In this document: in pieces, positions 49,705-61,534 of the stretch
How positions within the stretch are numbered: position 1 is the stretch's first letter
Layout of the letters: each line of letters starts with the position of its first letter
Assembly: GCA_023213395.1 (NCBI GenBank)
Contig: CM041465.1
Span: 180,427,741-180,491,740 of the forward strand
DNA: 64,000 bases
Direction: 5' to 3'
DNA from: Cycas panzhihuaensis
Taxonomy: Eukaryota > Cycadophyta
Translations under genes and position numbers: made by a program
Notes under the pieces: model-generated
What the model was told of the DNA's origin: nothing
Database searches by the model: none
Seen by the model: the letters and a program-made list of their open reading frames with translations, nothing else

Positions 49705-51880
49705 TGGAGCCATTGTTAACTACATTTCCCTACTTATCTTGCATGGAGCCGTTGATGCCTCTTACTCATAATTCATATGAGGTTGAGGGCTTAATTGAGA
49801 ACTTTATTTTATACTAGAGAGATTTAAATTTTATTATTTTATATATTACTATATTTACTATGTATTTAGAATTACATAGGTAAAAATGATTGATTTTTGA
49901 AGTCATATGACTACTGAAATAGCTTTATATCGCATTTTAAAGGGCTAAATTTTATGAAAATTTTGACAGTCTTCAATTTTGATAAAATTTGACATGCAAG
50001 GTTTCCCATCAAAGAGGAACAATTTTATCTTCTAGAGCATTTTTAGATTCAACATGTAACAACCAAATTTAGCTCAAACACAAATTTTATCTATTTAGAA
50101 GATCTACTACTAATTTCTTTAGATCTAATTGATTTCTACTAAAATTTTTTAAGAGTTTTAGTAAATATGGGTAAAACATCAATTTTGGATATGATCTCAT
50201 TAAATTTCATTGAGTATTAAGTGTGAATTTCTCTGAAAAATATCCAAATTTATGCACATGACCTAAGGAACTTTTCCTTAGTGAAATTTTTTAAATTTGA
50301 GCTAATAATCTAAATTTTTTTTAAGGGCTTTAGTAGATTTATATCTTAGAAAGATTTTGATACTGATTGCATTAAATTTCATTCACTAGTTGATGAGAAA
50401 TTTGTAATTTTCTAATGAATGTTGAATTTACCTATTCAACCATGTAAAAATATTTTGAGGGCATTTTGAGTAGTTTCTTGGCCTTCTTCAACCTATTATA
50501 GAAGGAAAAATTGATGTACATATTAAAACAAAGATTTTAATATACTAGAGTTTGGATTCTAAGACAACGAATCTGGAAATATTTTTTTATACATTTTTCA
50601 AAAATTTAACTTCACCATTTTATTAGATACATCATTTTGAGCACTTTTTTCTTTTGTCACAAATTTAGATTCTATTATTTAGGTCTCTGTATTTGTAATT
50701 TTTGTAAAATTTTACCCATTTATTATCATTTATAAATTTTGTAAATTAAAATAAATAAATAGGTGAATTAGCATGCTTCTAGATTCAAAAAAATTATTAT
50801 TTTAGCAACAGGTTGGTCTACTTTTTGGCCCTTTATGGATTTTGCATTAAACTTTCTAAAATTGAATTTGAAAACATTGTACCAAAGTAAGGGAAACCTT
50901 GGATTAAAAGCAACATCTAATTCCCTTACTAAATCTGACAAATTCTTTTTATTTTCACATATGGCATAAAGTAAATACATAAAGTAATAATAGCAATAAG
51001 CAAGCATGAAAGGCAAGCAAGTATTTGACATCTTTCTATTTCAGTTTTCAAGTTCAAGTTATTTGAAAACAACTTACACTCTTTCCTAAAAAGAATCTCA
51101 TTTGTACATCTTATACCACCAGTTCTTAACTTATGCGCATATTTATATTGGTTGAAATAGACCATAGTTGGCCAAAGTATGGGCCTTAAGAAAGGTGTGG
51201 GTTTCAGACCGGGTCTGGTCTTAATTAGAATAGTGGTGGAGGGGTAGGTTAACCATACCTATGGTCTCTAATAAGGGATAATCCTGATAACCACTTAGAA
51301 AAACTAAAAACTATAATCAAGATTAAAATATAGCCAATCTAATATCTGTCATAGATATGGGATATGTGTGTACCACCTTTTGATGTTAGGTATATCACTA
51401 CTCATTGATGAGTGGGATGAGGACTAGTAGTACTTGGGCTCCACATTGTCTTGGTTATGGTATGGGTATCACAAGTGAAGGTCCTAATACGTATACTAGA
51501 AGCCCTCTTAGGCATCGACACCTTAACTACTTTAGACTTGAGATAAAGGTTTGGGTTTAATTATATATCCTACATCACACTTGGTTTTTAGCTACATGCA
51601 CCACATACCGGGTTCTACATGGGTACAATCTTGATTGTATGATCACATGACACATTATTTATCTTTATGATCCTTATATTGCCATTTGTATATATTATGA
51701 TTGCCACTTGTACACATCATCAAATCCTTCTCTGTGAGGAGTATTTGCCATAAGTGTTGGTGGCCTATTATTATTATTTGTTATTTAATCACATTTCCCC
51801 TACTACACCAGGTGTATCAACTACATGTGTCAGTGGCATGTTCATTTACTATTTCTTCACTATCTCTTTCACTTCATCAT
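49705..51880 (+). other. Long leader of Copia B with antisense frame
   Basis: About 2.2 kb between PBS and gag, homologous to 7662-9600. On the minus strand, 51240-50880 has KTRPGLKPTPFL, MVYFNQYKYAHKLRTGG and a hydrophobic run (LACLSCLLIAIITLCIYF in one frame; in the next frame LLYAICENKKNLSDLV, matching Copia A MLYTMCANRKSMVDLA). The product is unknown. Confidence 0.55.
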
Positions 51881-51888
51881 CTTTACCA

Positions 51889-52930
51889 TGTCTTCTCAGT
51901 TTAAGCAGAATATAAGCTACATCTTAAAAAGGAAAGATAATTGGGATCTATGGTATATTAGAGTCAAGAATGCTACTAAGTATAAAGACCTTTGGAGAGC
52001 CCATCTGTAACTTATATCTATCATCCCTGCGATAACAACAACACCTGCCTGTAGAGGAACTCCACCTATATATCTGGTAGGTCCTATAGTTAAATTACAA
52101 TGGTAAATTAATGATGAGAAGACTTATGCAGGTATTCTATTAGTGAATAATCACTTCTTACATAATCTAATTGATGAAAAATAACATGATATAACTTGGA
52201 AAGTCCATGAGGTTCTTAAAAAGAATTTCAATGTAAAGTCTAACCTTGAATTTGTTCATCTAGTCTTAAAGATGAACAAGATGAAGATACATAAGGGATG
52301 TGCATATGAAATAATCAACCTCCTTCAATTGATCAAACAAATAATAGACAAAGATTTTAAGACCCAATGTATTATATGCTTATTCCTTATACAATCCTAT
52401 CTACATATGCTTGATTATAAGAACTTGTTTGGGAGTCTTCAATTAAGTGAAATGTTAAAGATGCTTAACTTTGAAGCTCTTATAAAGAGGTTTATAGAAT
52501 TTGATAAGACCTTTGATACTAATTTTGTAACTTTAGATCCTCTTTTAGATGCAGCTTTTGATATAGAAGAAAAAGTATGTTTCTTAAAAAATTAGGGTTC
52601 ATCTTATGGTAGAGAAAATAACTAATTAAGGGATAGAGGATGAGGTAGAGGTGTAGAGGAGGAGGTAGAGGAAATAAACTACTAGGTCAACAAAACCCTT
52701 AACAATAGTAGCCTAGACAATCTTAAGGCTAAGTACCACCTTTCAATGTAAGGCAATTAGGCCAAACTAGTTCTTTAGGGAATAGGAATCAGATTATCAT
52801 TTGCGAAAGGTGTAATAAGAGTACACCTTGTAAAGGACTATCATATACCTACAAATAAGCTACTTAAGTTTCAACAGAAATATAAGGCTTACAATATTAA
52901 TAAAGCATATGAAGAATAATTTGGTGGTAC
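51889..52930 (+). pseudogene. gag: Copia B gag (degenerate)
   Basis: The N-terminal segment at about 51889-52010 has FKQNISYILKRKDNWDLWY and RVKNATKYKDLWRAHL. The central part (52272-52595) has GSLQLSEMLKMLNFEALI and FIEFDKTFDTNFV. A zinc-knuckle remnant at about 52800-52840 starts CERCNKS, keeping the first two Cys. Stops separate the parts. Confidence 0.8.
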
Positions 52931-53039
52931 TAGTTTTTCCTAAGCACACCTTAAAAAATTTAAGAGATCCTTATCAATAGAAGCGATTGATCAAACTAAG
53001 AGGTATTTTGAAGCCCATTGTAGCTATGCCACTTGTGAT

Positions 53040-54425
53040 CTTAAATCACCAATGCAAACCTCTCTTAGAGTTATAAACAACATAACTTCAAACACCTCCT
53101 CATGGATCATGGATATAAGAGTGATATAACATATGATCTACAATCAAGATCTATATCAAACTTTTGATTCCAATGTATATGGTGTCATTCACATGGTCGA
53201 AAAATCCTAATAATCAATTAAAGGTATTGGAAACATATGTTCAAAACTCCCAGGCTTAAGATATTTCACATTACTTGATGTCTTATACATTCCTAATCTG
53301 AAACAAAACTTACTGTCTTTATCTACTCTTATCTCCTGTGGATTTGATCTTAGTGTTATTACAAATGACCAAACTCTCCAGGTCATTCACCTTCTAACAA
53401 ATTGAGTGGTCTTGACTGGAGTGATTACTAGAAAATTATTTAGATTGAATGACTCCCCATCTTCTAAAGCCAATTGGGCTCAAAGCCGTTGTGCTAACAA
53501 GGATTTTATTTTTAATACCACTTTGATACACCCTATGTTGTCCCAAGAAGCTCTTTGGCATGCTCGCATGGGTTACACTTATATTAATTGACTTAGAGAT
53601 CTTTGTCACACCCTTCCAAGTATGCTTAAGTTATTCTCTAAGCCTTTTAAATATCAAGCTTATATCATAGCCAAATCTCATAGACAACTCTTTCTTGATA
53701 GTCAGTGGAGATCGAGTCATCCTCTTCAATTAGTACACTCTAATCTATACAGACTAATGTCCATTCCATAATTAAAGTAGAAATTATATTACATATCCTT
53801 CATTGATGATTTTACCAAGAAAGTGTGGGTGGATTTTCTAACCAGGATAGATGAGGTATTTGGTGTCTTTAAAGCCTTTAAAGCTCATACCAAAAAGGGG
53901 TCATGTTATTAGATTAAGTGTCTTTGAATAGATAATAGTAGGGAATATATCTCTACTGAGTTTGAAACCTACCTACGAGATAATAATATCAAGTATCATA
54001 CTATAATAGCAGGCACCCCCTAACAAAATGGAGTTATCGAGTGCATGAATAGGTCTATTATGAATATGGCTCTAGCTATGTTAGTTTATAAAAATGTACC
54101 TACTTACCTATAGGTAGATGTAATTTGGACAACTATTTACTACATCAATACTATCATCCCACCTAAAGGAGGAACTTCTCTTAATGAAAAGTGGACTAGA
54201 TAGGCCCCCATTACCTACCACTTCAGAGTATTTGGCTTAACATGTTATGCCTATATACTAAATGGAGATAGAAATAAACTCCAACCTAGGTCACTTAAAG
54301 GCATCTTTGTTGGATACCTTATAGACAAAAAATGGTACAAGGTCCTTATACCTTCATAGTGGAAGATTATTATCACTAGAGACATGGTGTTTATTGAAAT
54401 AGAGGATCAATTATTATGATTAGAC
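53040..54425 (+). pseudogene. Copia B protease and integrase
   Basis: The protease region has SWIMDIRVI.HMI (active-site DSG reads DIR) and FTLLDVLYIPNLKQNLLSL. The pre-integrase domain (about 53520-53690) has HPMLSQEALWHARMGYTYI. Integrase has VHSNLYRLM, with the first catalytic Asp as Asn, then YYISFIDDFTKKVWVDF-like sequence and IDNSREYISTE, with the second Asp kept. The C-terminus reads LKGIFVGYLIDKKWYKVL. Confidence 0.8.
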
Positions 54426-54492
54426 TTTAAAATATCAAATTATTATTACTATGATGTTACTCAATATGATGTACATATTCTAAACTTTGGTT

Positions 54493-54504
54493 GGGGGGGG
54501 AGGG
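54493..54504 (+). other. Internal G-rich tract of Copia B
   Basis: G8-A-G3 between integrase and RT, at the position of the G13 tract in Copia A. Confidence 0.6.
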
Positions 54505-54829
54505 ACACTCAAGAGTTACTCAATTTATTGGAATATGATAATAGAGCCATGGAGGATAATAGCTATGGCTTTGAACTAATTAGTGCATGTCATGTACCAC
54601 CATTTGAGAATAACAGAGTTGACAAAGTAATGGCAGATGGACCATACTCCCTTGATGTAAAATGACCCTTTTTAGGATCTAAATGAAGACTATGTAGTTG
54701 AAGAAATGAAGATATCATTCCCAACTTGAGGTTCTCATGAAACTCACCAGCTAAATAAGGATATACGACCTAATGCGATGGGAAAAATTGGCACTCAAAA
54801 TGCTTACAGAGCTAAGATATAGGAATCAA

Positions 54830-56690
54830 TTTCTATTAAGCTAGAACTGATAGAACTACATCTTGCTCTTAATGAAGAGCTCCTCTTATACTAAGAAGTT
54901 GTAAAACATATAGCTTGGAGGAATACCATAAGTGAAAACTATCAATATCTTATAAAAAATGATACATGGGAGCTCGTCAAACTATCACTTAGAAGAAATG
55001 TAGTTCAAAAGAAATGGGTATACAAAAATTAACACAGATCTAATAGAACCCTTAAAAAACATAAGGTGAGGTTGGTAGTAAAGGGATTCACATAAAGGGA
55101 AGGCATTAACTACATTGAAGTCTTTGCACCTATGACCAAGTGGCCTATAATAAAAACTCTTATGGCCTTGGCAACTCAACAAGGCTGAAAGATTCACCAG
55201 ATTGATGTGAAAATTGCATTTCTAAATGGTGATCTTGAAGAAGAAATCTACATGGCTCAACTTAAAGGATTTGAGATTGCTAGTCAAAAGCATAAGGTGT
55301 GCAGACTTAAAAAGTCCTTGTAAAGCCTTAAACAAGCCCCTCATGTTGGTTCACTAAGTTGTTAAAAAGAATGAGGCAACTTGAATATGAGGTTTGTGAC
55401 TTATTAGGATATTGATGTTGTGAATTGCCATTGTACCAAAAGCCCATGGGTGATTCGGGAAGATGACTCCTTAGAAAGTAAACCAACTATAGTCCAACAC
55501 TCCCTCATGATGAGGAGGCCATCATAGTACATCTTTACTAACCAATTCTATACCATGTGGGGAGAATGAGTCCTATTAGGGGATAGGGCACCATCTAGTA
55601 TATGCGTGGGATTTGAAACTTAAACGTAGGCTCTGAAACTACTTGTGACTTACTATTATACAAAAAGCCTGTATGTGATTTAGGAAGAGGACTCCTTGAT
55701 AAGTGAACTATCCATAGTCTAAAATATGCAACATTGTTTATTAAACGTTGAAAAGATAAAGTCACTTATCTCTTAATCTTTATGGATAATATGTTTATAA
55801 CAAGGAATAATGAATAAGTAATCAAACAACTAAAGAAGGACTTAGTTAAAACATTTAAATTATTTGACCTTGGATTGATAAAATACTACTTGGGATTGAA
55901 ATCACTTAGAAAGAGGGTAAAATCTTTCTTTCTTAAGAAAAGTACATCAATAATGTTATAATAAAGTTTTAGTTAGAAGATGCTTAACTTGTAGCCACTC
56001 TAATAGAACCTAATGCTAAACTAATAGTTAATGGCAATAATTGAGAGGTAAACATAATACTTTATAGGTAACTTATAAGTAGTCTCATCTATACTACTAA
56101 TACAAGACCTAATATTGCACACTCTATTAGAATTCTTGCTCGTTACATGATAAATCCTAAGCAGAATCACTAGCAAGTAGTACTGCAAGTATTGAGGTAC
56201 CTTAAGACGATTAGCAAATATGGTCTACTATATAAACCTAATTTAGATTCAAATTATATGTATACACAGACTTAAGCTTTACCAGAGATAAAAACACAGG
56301 GAGATCCATGTCTACGTATGCAACATTTCTTAGAACAACACTAATGTCATGGGGATTTAGATGGTAAAAGATAGTTATAGACTCAACTATTGAAGCTAAG
56401 TATATTACTACTTCTAAGATTAACAAAGATGTGATATGGCTAAGAAAATTATTGACTATATTAAATATCATCCAGACAAGTCCTACTTACCTTTGTGTGG
56501 ATAATCAATTTATGATCCATATGATTAAGAATCCTATATTTCACGATAAGACCAAATATATTATAACTAAAGTCTACAAGATTTGAGAACTAGTTCAATA
56601 CAACATGATTCAATTGGAATACTGCCCCATAGTAGATTAAGTGGCTAATATATTTACCAAACCAATGCAAATGGTGAAGTTTAAATAGTT
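54830..56690 (+). pseudogene. Copia B reverse transcriptase and RNase H
   Basis: RT parts include WELVKLSLRRNVVQKKWVYK-like sequence at 54965-55030, DVKIAFLNGDLEEEIYM at about 55204, then the TRIM insertion (55419-55724), then LFIKR and the catalytic region around 55775 (IFMDNMFITRN, with the second Asp of DD lost). RNase H runs from about 56080 (TRPNIAHSI) to 56690, with DNQFMIHMIKNPIFHDKTKY and NIFTKPMQMVKF. Many stops and indels. Confidence 0.75.
55419..55724 (-). mobile_element. TRIM/SMART: miniature LTR retrotransposon (306 bp)
   Basis: Absent at the matching place in Copia A, so it is an insertion. The terminal direct repeats are both 81 bp (55419-55499 and 55644-55724), starting TGTGA and ending TCCAACA or TCTAAAA. 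Inside the left repeat is CTCCCTCAT, which on the minus strand is a PPT. Inside the right repeat is AGGCTCTGAAACTACT (55628-55643), whose complement AGTTTCAGAGCCT is a variant met-tRNA PBS. Flanks GATGT and TATGC agree at 3 of 5 bases, a plausible worn target duplication. It has no coding capacity, and the size fits TRIM/SMART elements. Confidence 0.82.
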
Positions 56691-57174
56691 TAAAAAGTAG
56701 CATAGCCTACGGGCCTCCATCTCTAACTGATTGGAGGAGATGATGGCATGATCAACATACTTTGTCCCATTCATAAAAATCCCATGTGGGTGCAGAAGGA
56801 TAAGAGTAAGTCTCTGTTGTATCCTATTTGTGAAAGCCCCTTATCAGCATGGAAGGATAAGGATTGTACTAGTCATAGAAAATCAGAACCTGTGAAAACC
56901 TGGAAGGGCATGGGGGATGACTAAATAGTATATAGAGACTCAACAGATCAAGTTATACATTTAAATTGCTTGGTTATGAGGCTACATCAAGAGCCACCTT
57001 AGTAATTTTGATTTATAAAAGGGGTTATATATCTTAGAAAGTCCATGGGTTTTTATTCCCCATGAGGGTTTTCCCATAAAAGTGTCATTTAGAATTTCAA
57101 TATAATAATGAGGGTCAAATGAAGACATCATAGAATAGATTTTACCATAATAACCTTACTATTAAGGAGGGGAT

Positions 57175-57484
57175 TGATGGATGTTAATGCATCAAGTTCA
57201 TTAGATTAATTGGATAAATTATATGAAGGTGACTTTAAGTTAGCTAAGTCACATAGTTAATTTTAATTTCATTTATTTTTTAGTGTAATTTTAGGATCAT
57301 GTCATTAGGCAGGAAACTCATATAAAAACCTTAATGCACATCCTTTGATATATAAGACTGAATGTGAAGGGTAGAGTAAAAAAAATTCTCACCTCTCATT
57401 TTTGCTCTCAATCTTATTCTCTCTATTTTTCTCTTCTTGTGTACCATTGCTTTAGTGTAGTGGATTTTGACACTAGATCCTTCA
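57175..57484 (+). repeat. 3' LTR of Copia B
   Basis: Starts TGATGGATGTTAATG directly after the PPT and ends CTAGATCCTTCA. Same length class as the 5' LTR. Confidence 0.9.
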
Positions 57485-58920
57485 CCTAATAGTATCAAAT
57501 TTAATTCTTTTACTAACCTTGGTGAAATAAAATTATGGCTACTTTCAAAGCCTATTAATATAACAAATGACTATTCCATTATTTTTTCTTTAACTTCTAT
57601 AAGAGATAATTATTTATGTATATTACTTGATTCAATGGTGACATGGACACACATATTAGGTTAAGATTATATTAGATATTTTATTATCAAGGTTCTTTTT
57701 GTTGACATGTTCTTTTGAAATTGGGGGCAATTTCTTTAAAAATGTTCTTATCTACATTTCTAACATTGAATATTCCTAGGTTGATTCCCTTAATTTGAGT
57801 TTCACTTTAGATTGTTCATTTGCCCTGAAGTATTCCTGAATAAACTTTGATAAGTATAACTTTTATTTTTACTACTATTATTATAATTATCTAGTTTTCT
57901 TTCCAGTCATGCTTTCCTTTGATATTAGAAAGTACCACTCTATGGGTGCCTTCTCACTCAGGAAACCATTCATTCTTTTTTCTTTCATTCAATATTTGAT
58001 CTTCATATCTTTTGGCAAGTCTAAAAGCTTCATTTATGGAAGTTGGTTTTCTTCCCCATATATTGGCATGATAGTATGGATTTAGTCCATTTACAAACCT
58101 CATAAGCCTATCCTTTTCTTGAGCATAAGGTATAAATCTATTTAAAGTTTCGAATTGCTCTTTGTATTCTCTCATACTAAGATTTCTTTGCTTTAGGTAA
58201 TATAATTCATTTAATTTATTTTAAAGGAAGTTTTTTAAAATAAATTTATCACATAATTTTTTCTAAGAAATTAACTCAATTTTAGTCTTATAGTTATAGA
58301 GCATATCACACCACTAGGTGAGTGTAATCCTCTTTAATTAGTATGTGGTAATTATGGTTTTACTATTACCACTCAATCATTTTAATTCAAAATACATTTC
58401 CATGTGTTCTAACCATTCTTTTTACCTCTTCTCTAGTATCTCTCTTCCTGTCATATTCTAAGAGTTTTAATTTCTTACTATAATGATCAATATCTTTTTG
58501 TTATTTTTTCCTTCGTATATGGCAAGAGTCGTTGTCTAACTTAGTATCCAATTCATTAGAACTTAAAGAGTTTCTAATACCAAACATCATTTTTTTACTA
58601 CTCAAACTTTGATTAGATTCATCCTTTCTTCTTTTTCCCTTATTTCCACTTTTATTCTTGTAGTTATGTTTTTTCTTACCAATCTTACATTTCTTATTAG
58701 TTTCTACTAAAGGTTCATCCTTGTTTCCTTCACTTTCTAAAGTGGATCCTTCTATATCTACCATCATAGAACCTAGCATAATTGCTTTAGTTCTTTTCTT
58801 CTTTTCTACTCTGTGTTTTAATTTGGTTAATTGATCATCATTCTTCTTTCTAAGCTTCTTTGAAAAGCTTGGTTCCTTTCCATCATCTTTGCTAGCTCAA
58901 AATCATTATCGATATCCATG
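57485..58920 (-). pseudogene. gag: Gypsy G2: protease end and gag
   Basis: On the minus strand gag starts near 58917 (MDIDNDFELAKMMERNQ), continues with a very basic Lys/Asn-rich part (58779-58501, CKIGKKKHNYKNKSGNKGK) and then the retrotransposon gag domain (58175-57954: MREYKEQFETLNRFIPYAQE, RLMRFVNGLNPYYHANIW, EAFRLAKRYEDQI). The order is right to left, as expected for a minus-strand element. The protease part next to 57485 is worn. Confidence 0.75.
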
Positions 58921-60360
58921 GATTCTTATTATAATTTTGAGGTTTATCCTATGTTTTTCCAAACTATGATGTTTGTTCATAGATGGATGATATACAATTT
59001 TTACTAAAATTTTAAAATTGACTATAAGGAGCCTCCTCTAAAAGATGGTTCCTTTGAGAAGGGGAGAGGTTGTTATCCTAAAGGTATTGGGGTTCCCATC
59101 TTAGCAGAGTTGTATATGCCAATTTGTCTCCCCCATATAGTTATTCAAAAGAACACTTTAAAAAATAATTTTAAAAAATGGATACTATTATTTTTCTAAT
59201 TTAGTAATAAAAAAAATATATTAAATGGTTGCCTTAAGAAAGTTTTAGAAAGGTAACATACTTAATTATGAATGACCTCATAAGGATTAATGTCTCCTTA
59301 TAGTCCTTAATGGTTGTTGCCCTTCTTTTATTTTTTAAAGTTACTTGGCTTGTTCCTCTGGCAAAGGTAGGAAAGTGCATATGGCAATAAGTAATATTCT
59401 TATAGGATCTAAGGTAAGACTAAATAAATAATACTCTATTAAGTAGATACCTTATAATTTAATGTTGTACATATTAATTAAAGAGTAGTTTCACTATTTA
59501 GGTGGTCTTCATAAGATAAAGTGGTGTGTATATGTATGTGTGTGTATTAAGGGATTTATTAATTATAGTCTTCTTTATATTTTGTTATTATTATCATGGG
59601 TTGTCATTATACCAACTTAGATTTTAACACCCTTATGTGCCTATTATTAAGAGTTAGGGGGTAACTTATGCATACTAATATGGACCTATGTTAACACCCC
59701 TTTCGTAGTTAATGAGCTAGCCTATCATATACCATTTTTTTGTCACTTAAAACATGCCCTTACATTTTATTATTCATCATAATTCCTCAATATACCTTTA
59801 TAGGTTTGTTGCACATAATAATATATGGGTCTATTATCTATTTGGATTACTAATGGGGTTACTAATTTATCTACTTTATAACTTTATTTAATATTTTATT
59901 ACTAATTGTGATATTTGGTGAGGTGTCTAGTCTTATAAAATCTCAATCACTTTTATAGGTGGATAACTTGTATATGTTAATATAACCAGAAACAATATAT
60001 TATCTTCATCACATCTAGTGGACTCCTTTTAAACCTATATGTCTTAAGAATATAATCATATATACATTAATATATATTTACAGAAATTCAATAAACTAAC
60101 ATATCAGTAGTTTATTGTATTCAACATTTGTATATATCTTCATATCATCTATATGTAAATCTTATCATCTTCATCTAGCCCTAGAATCTTGGTCATATGT
60201 CATTGGTATAACTGGCATAATAAGACTTTTAGCTCATTAATTCAAACCTCATCCTAGCTCTTGTATTAGTTTATATATTGACTTTATAACTGGCTTAACT
60301 ATTCATCAAGCTCTATCAAGTATAGGCTTACAACCTACTTTCACAAGATATTTCATAACA
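58921..60360. other. AT-rich stretch without recognisable gene
   Basis: Probably the leader and LTR remains of G2 and the interior of another minus-strand element. No domain and no matching LTR pair found. It contains short GT and TA runs (about 59529-59548). Confidence 0.4.
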
Positions 60361-60370
60361 TGACTTTGGT

Positions 60371-60880
60371 ACCATGTTAGAATTTAGAATTTAACTTTGA
60401 TACCATATTAAAATAAACTCATTATATGCAAAAAACATATACTAATCATGTACATAAATCATATATGTAATATGGATGTATTAAACAATAACATGAATCA
60501 TAAAGTATAAACATCACAAAGTATCACCACAAGTGAGACAACAAATTGATATATAGAAAACCTAGTGTGGAAAAAACCATAGGAAAAGGTTGGACTTAGG
60601 AGCTACTCTTAATAATATTGAATGAATTATATTTCCAAATGAGTCCTTCCTCTCTTGATCCTTTATCAAGTTCTCAAGTGGTGTGTGTACCCTATTTAAA
60701 TGAACAATCTCCTCATGAATAACCTAAAATATCTCTTGATGTATTTTTATTATTTAATAGGATGTATACATAAATAATCATACATATCACATGTTTTAAT
60801 ACTTTTGCTATATGGAATTTTATGTAGGTCCACTATATTATGTTAAACATTATATATATGATAATATCATATATTCCAAT
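60371..60880 (-). mobile_element. Probable 5' LTR with duplicated primer-binding site
   Basis: CTTTGGTACCATGTTAGAATTT and CTTTGATACCATATTAAAATAA lie 38 bp apart; the complement of each contains ATGGTACCA or ATGGTATCA, a met-tRNA-like PBS core. To the right an AT-rich segment ends ATATTCCAATA at about 60880, which would be the far LTR end. It would be a minus-strand 5' LTR of about 470 bp. No partner LTR was found, so this is tentative. Confidence 0.35.
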
Positions 60881-60904
60881 AATATAATCATAATGTATTT
60901 GCCT

Positions 60905-61534
60905 TGTTAGATAATATGACAACAATGTTTTGGAGGATAAAATTTTGATAGGTTAGTAACGTGGTTTAACCCCCCAAACTTCCTCAGGGGGTTCTAAGGG
61001 GGGCGGGAGTTAGAACACCACCCAAAAAGAGGGGGTTCAGAGGTGATAGCCCCTAACCCAAAAAGCTAGCACTGAAAAGCATACTAAATTGTAAGGAGAA
61101 TTAGGGTCATTCACTCAAAATACCCTAGATTCTATGGTCAAGATTTATGCCTTGTATGAATCTCTTATATAGCCTAATTTAGGGTGTTTTTTCATTATGT
61201 TGATGGTGTTCTATGTACTGGATGTACTGTTAAGAGTTAGGCAACTCGTTGTTGTTGCTGTGAGCATTTTGCTACAGATTGTGTATATTTCTCCATTCTT
61301 TGATGATAAAGATTGATACCTTTCCTGTGTGGATGTTTCCTTAACATACTACTAGGGTTTTACCACGTTATATCAAGTGTATATGTGATGCTTGGCTTTC
61401 TTATTCATTTTATTATATTATCTACGATTTAAGAACTTGCATGTTAAATTTCAGTTTTGATCCTTGTAACTAGTTGCAAAATAGTTTAGATCTTGGTGGT
61501 GGTTTTAGGTTATTGGGACCTTGTCTTCTCAACA
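60905..61534 (+). mobile_element. Solo LTR of the family seen at 48-694
   Basis: Starts TGTTAGATAATATG and ends TCTTCTCAACA. It is the inverted, diverged copy of 48-694 along its whole length. The five bases before (TGCCT, 60900-60904) and after (TGTCT, 61535-61539) agree at four positions, as expected of a target duplication. No PBS or PPT adjoins, so it is a solo LTR, formed by LTR-LTR recombination, sitting in gypsy G3 RT. Confidence 0.75.

Larger units (their letters stand above)
49377..57484 (+). mobile_element. Copia B: Ty1/copia retrotransposon inserted in gypsy G2
   Basis: Both LTRs are complete (49377-49689 and 57175-57484, about 310 bp), with a degenerate PBS (TAGTATTGGAGCC, about 49701-49713) and a PPT (TTAAGGAGGGGA, about 57163-57173). 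Inside are the same leader, gag, protease, integrase, RT and RNase H as in Copia A, all with stops. It is flanked by minus-strand gypsy protease and gag, so it split G2. No clear target duplication (TTATC before, CCTAA after). A 306-bp TRIM element interrupts its RT. Confidence 0.92.
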
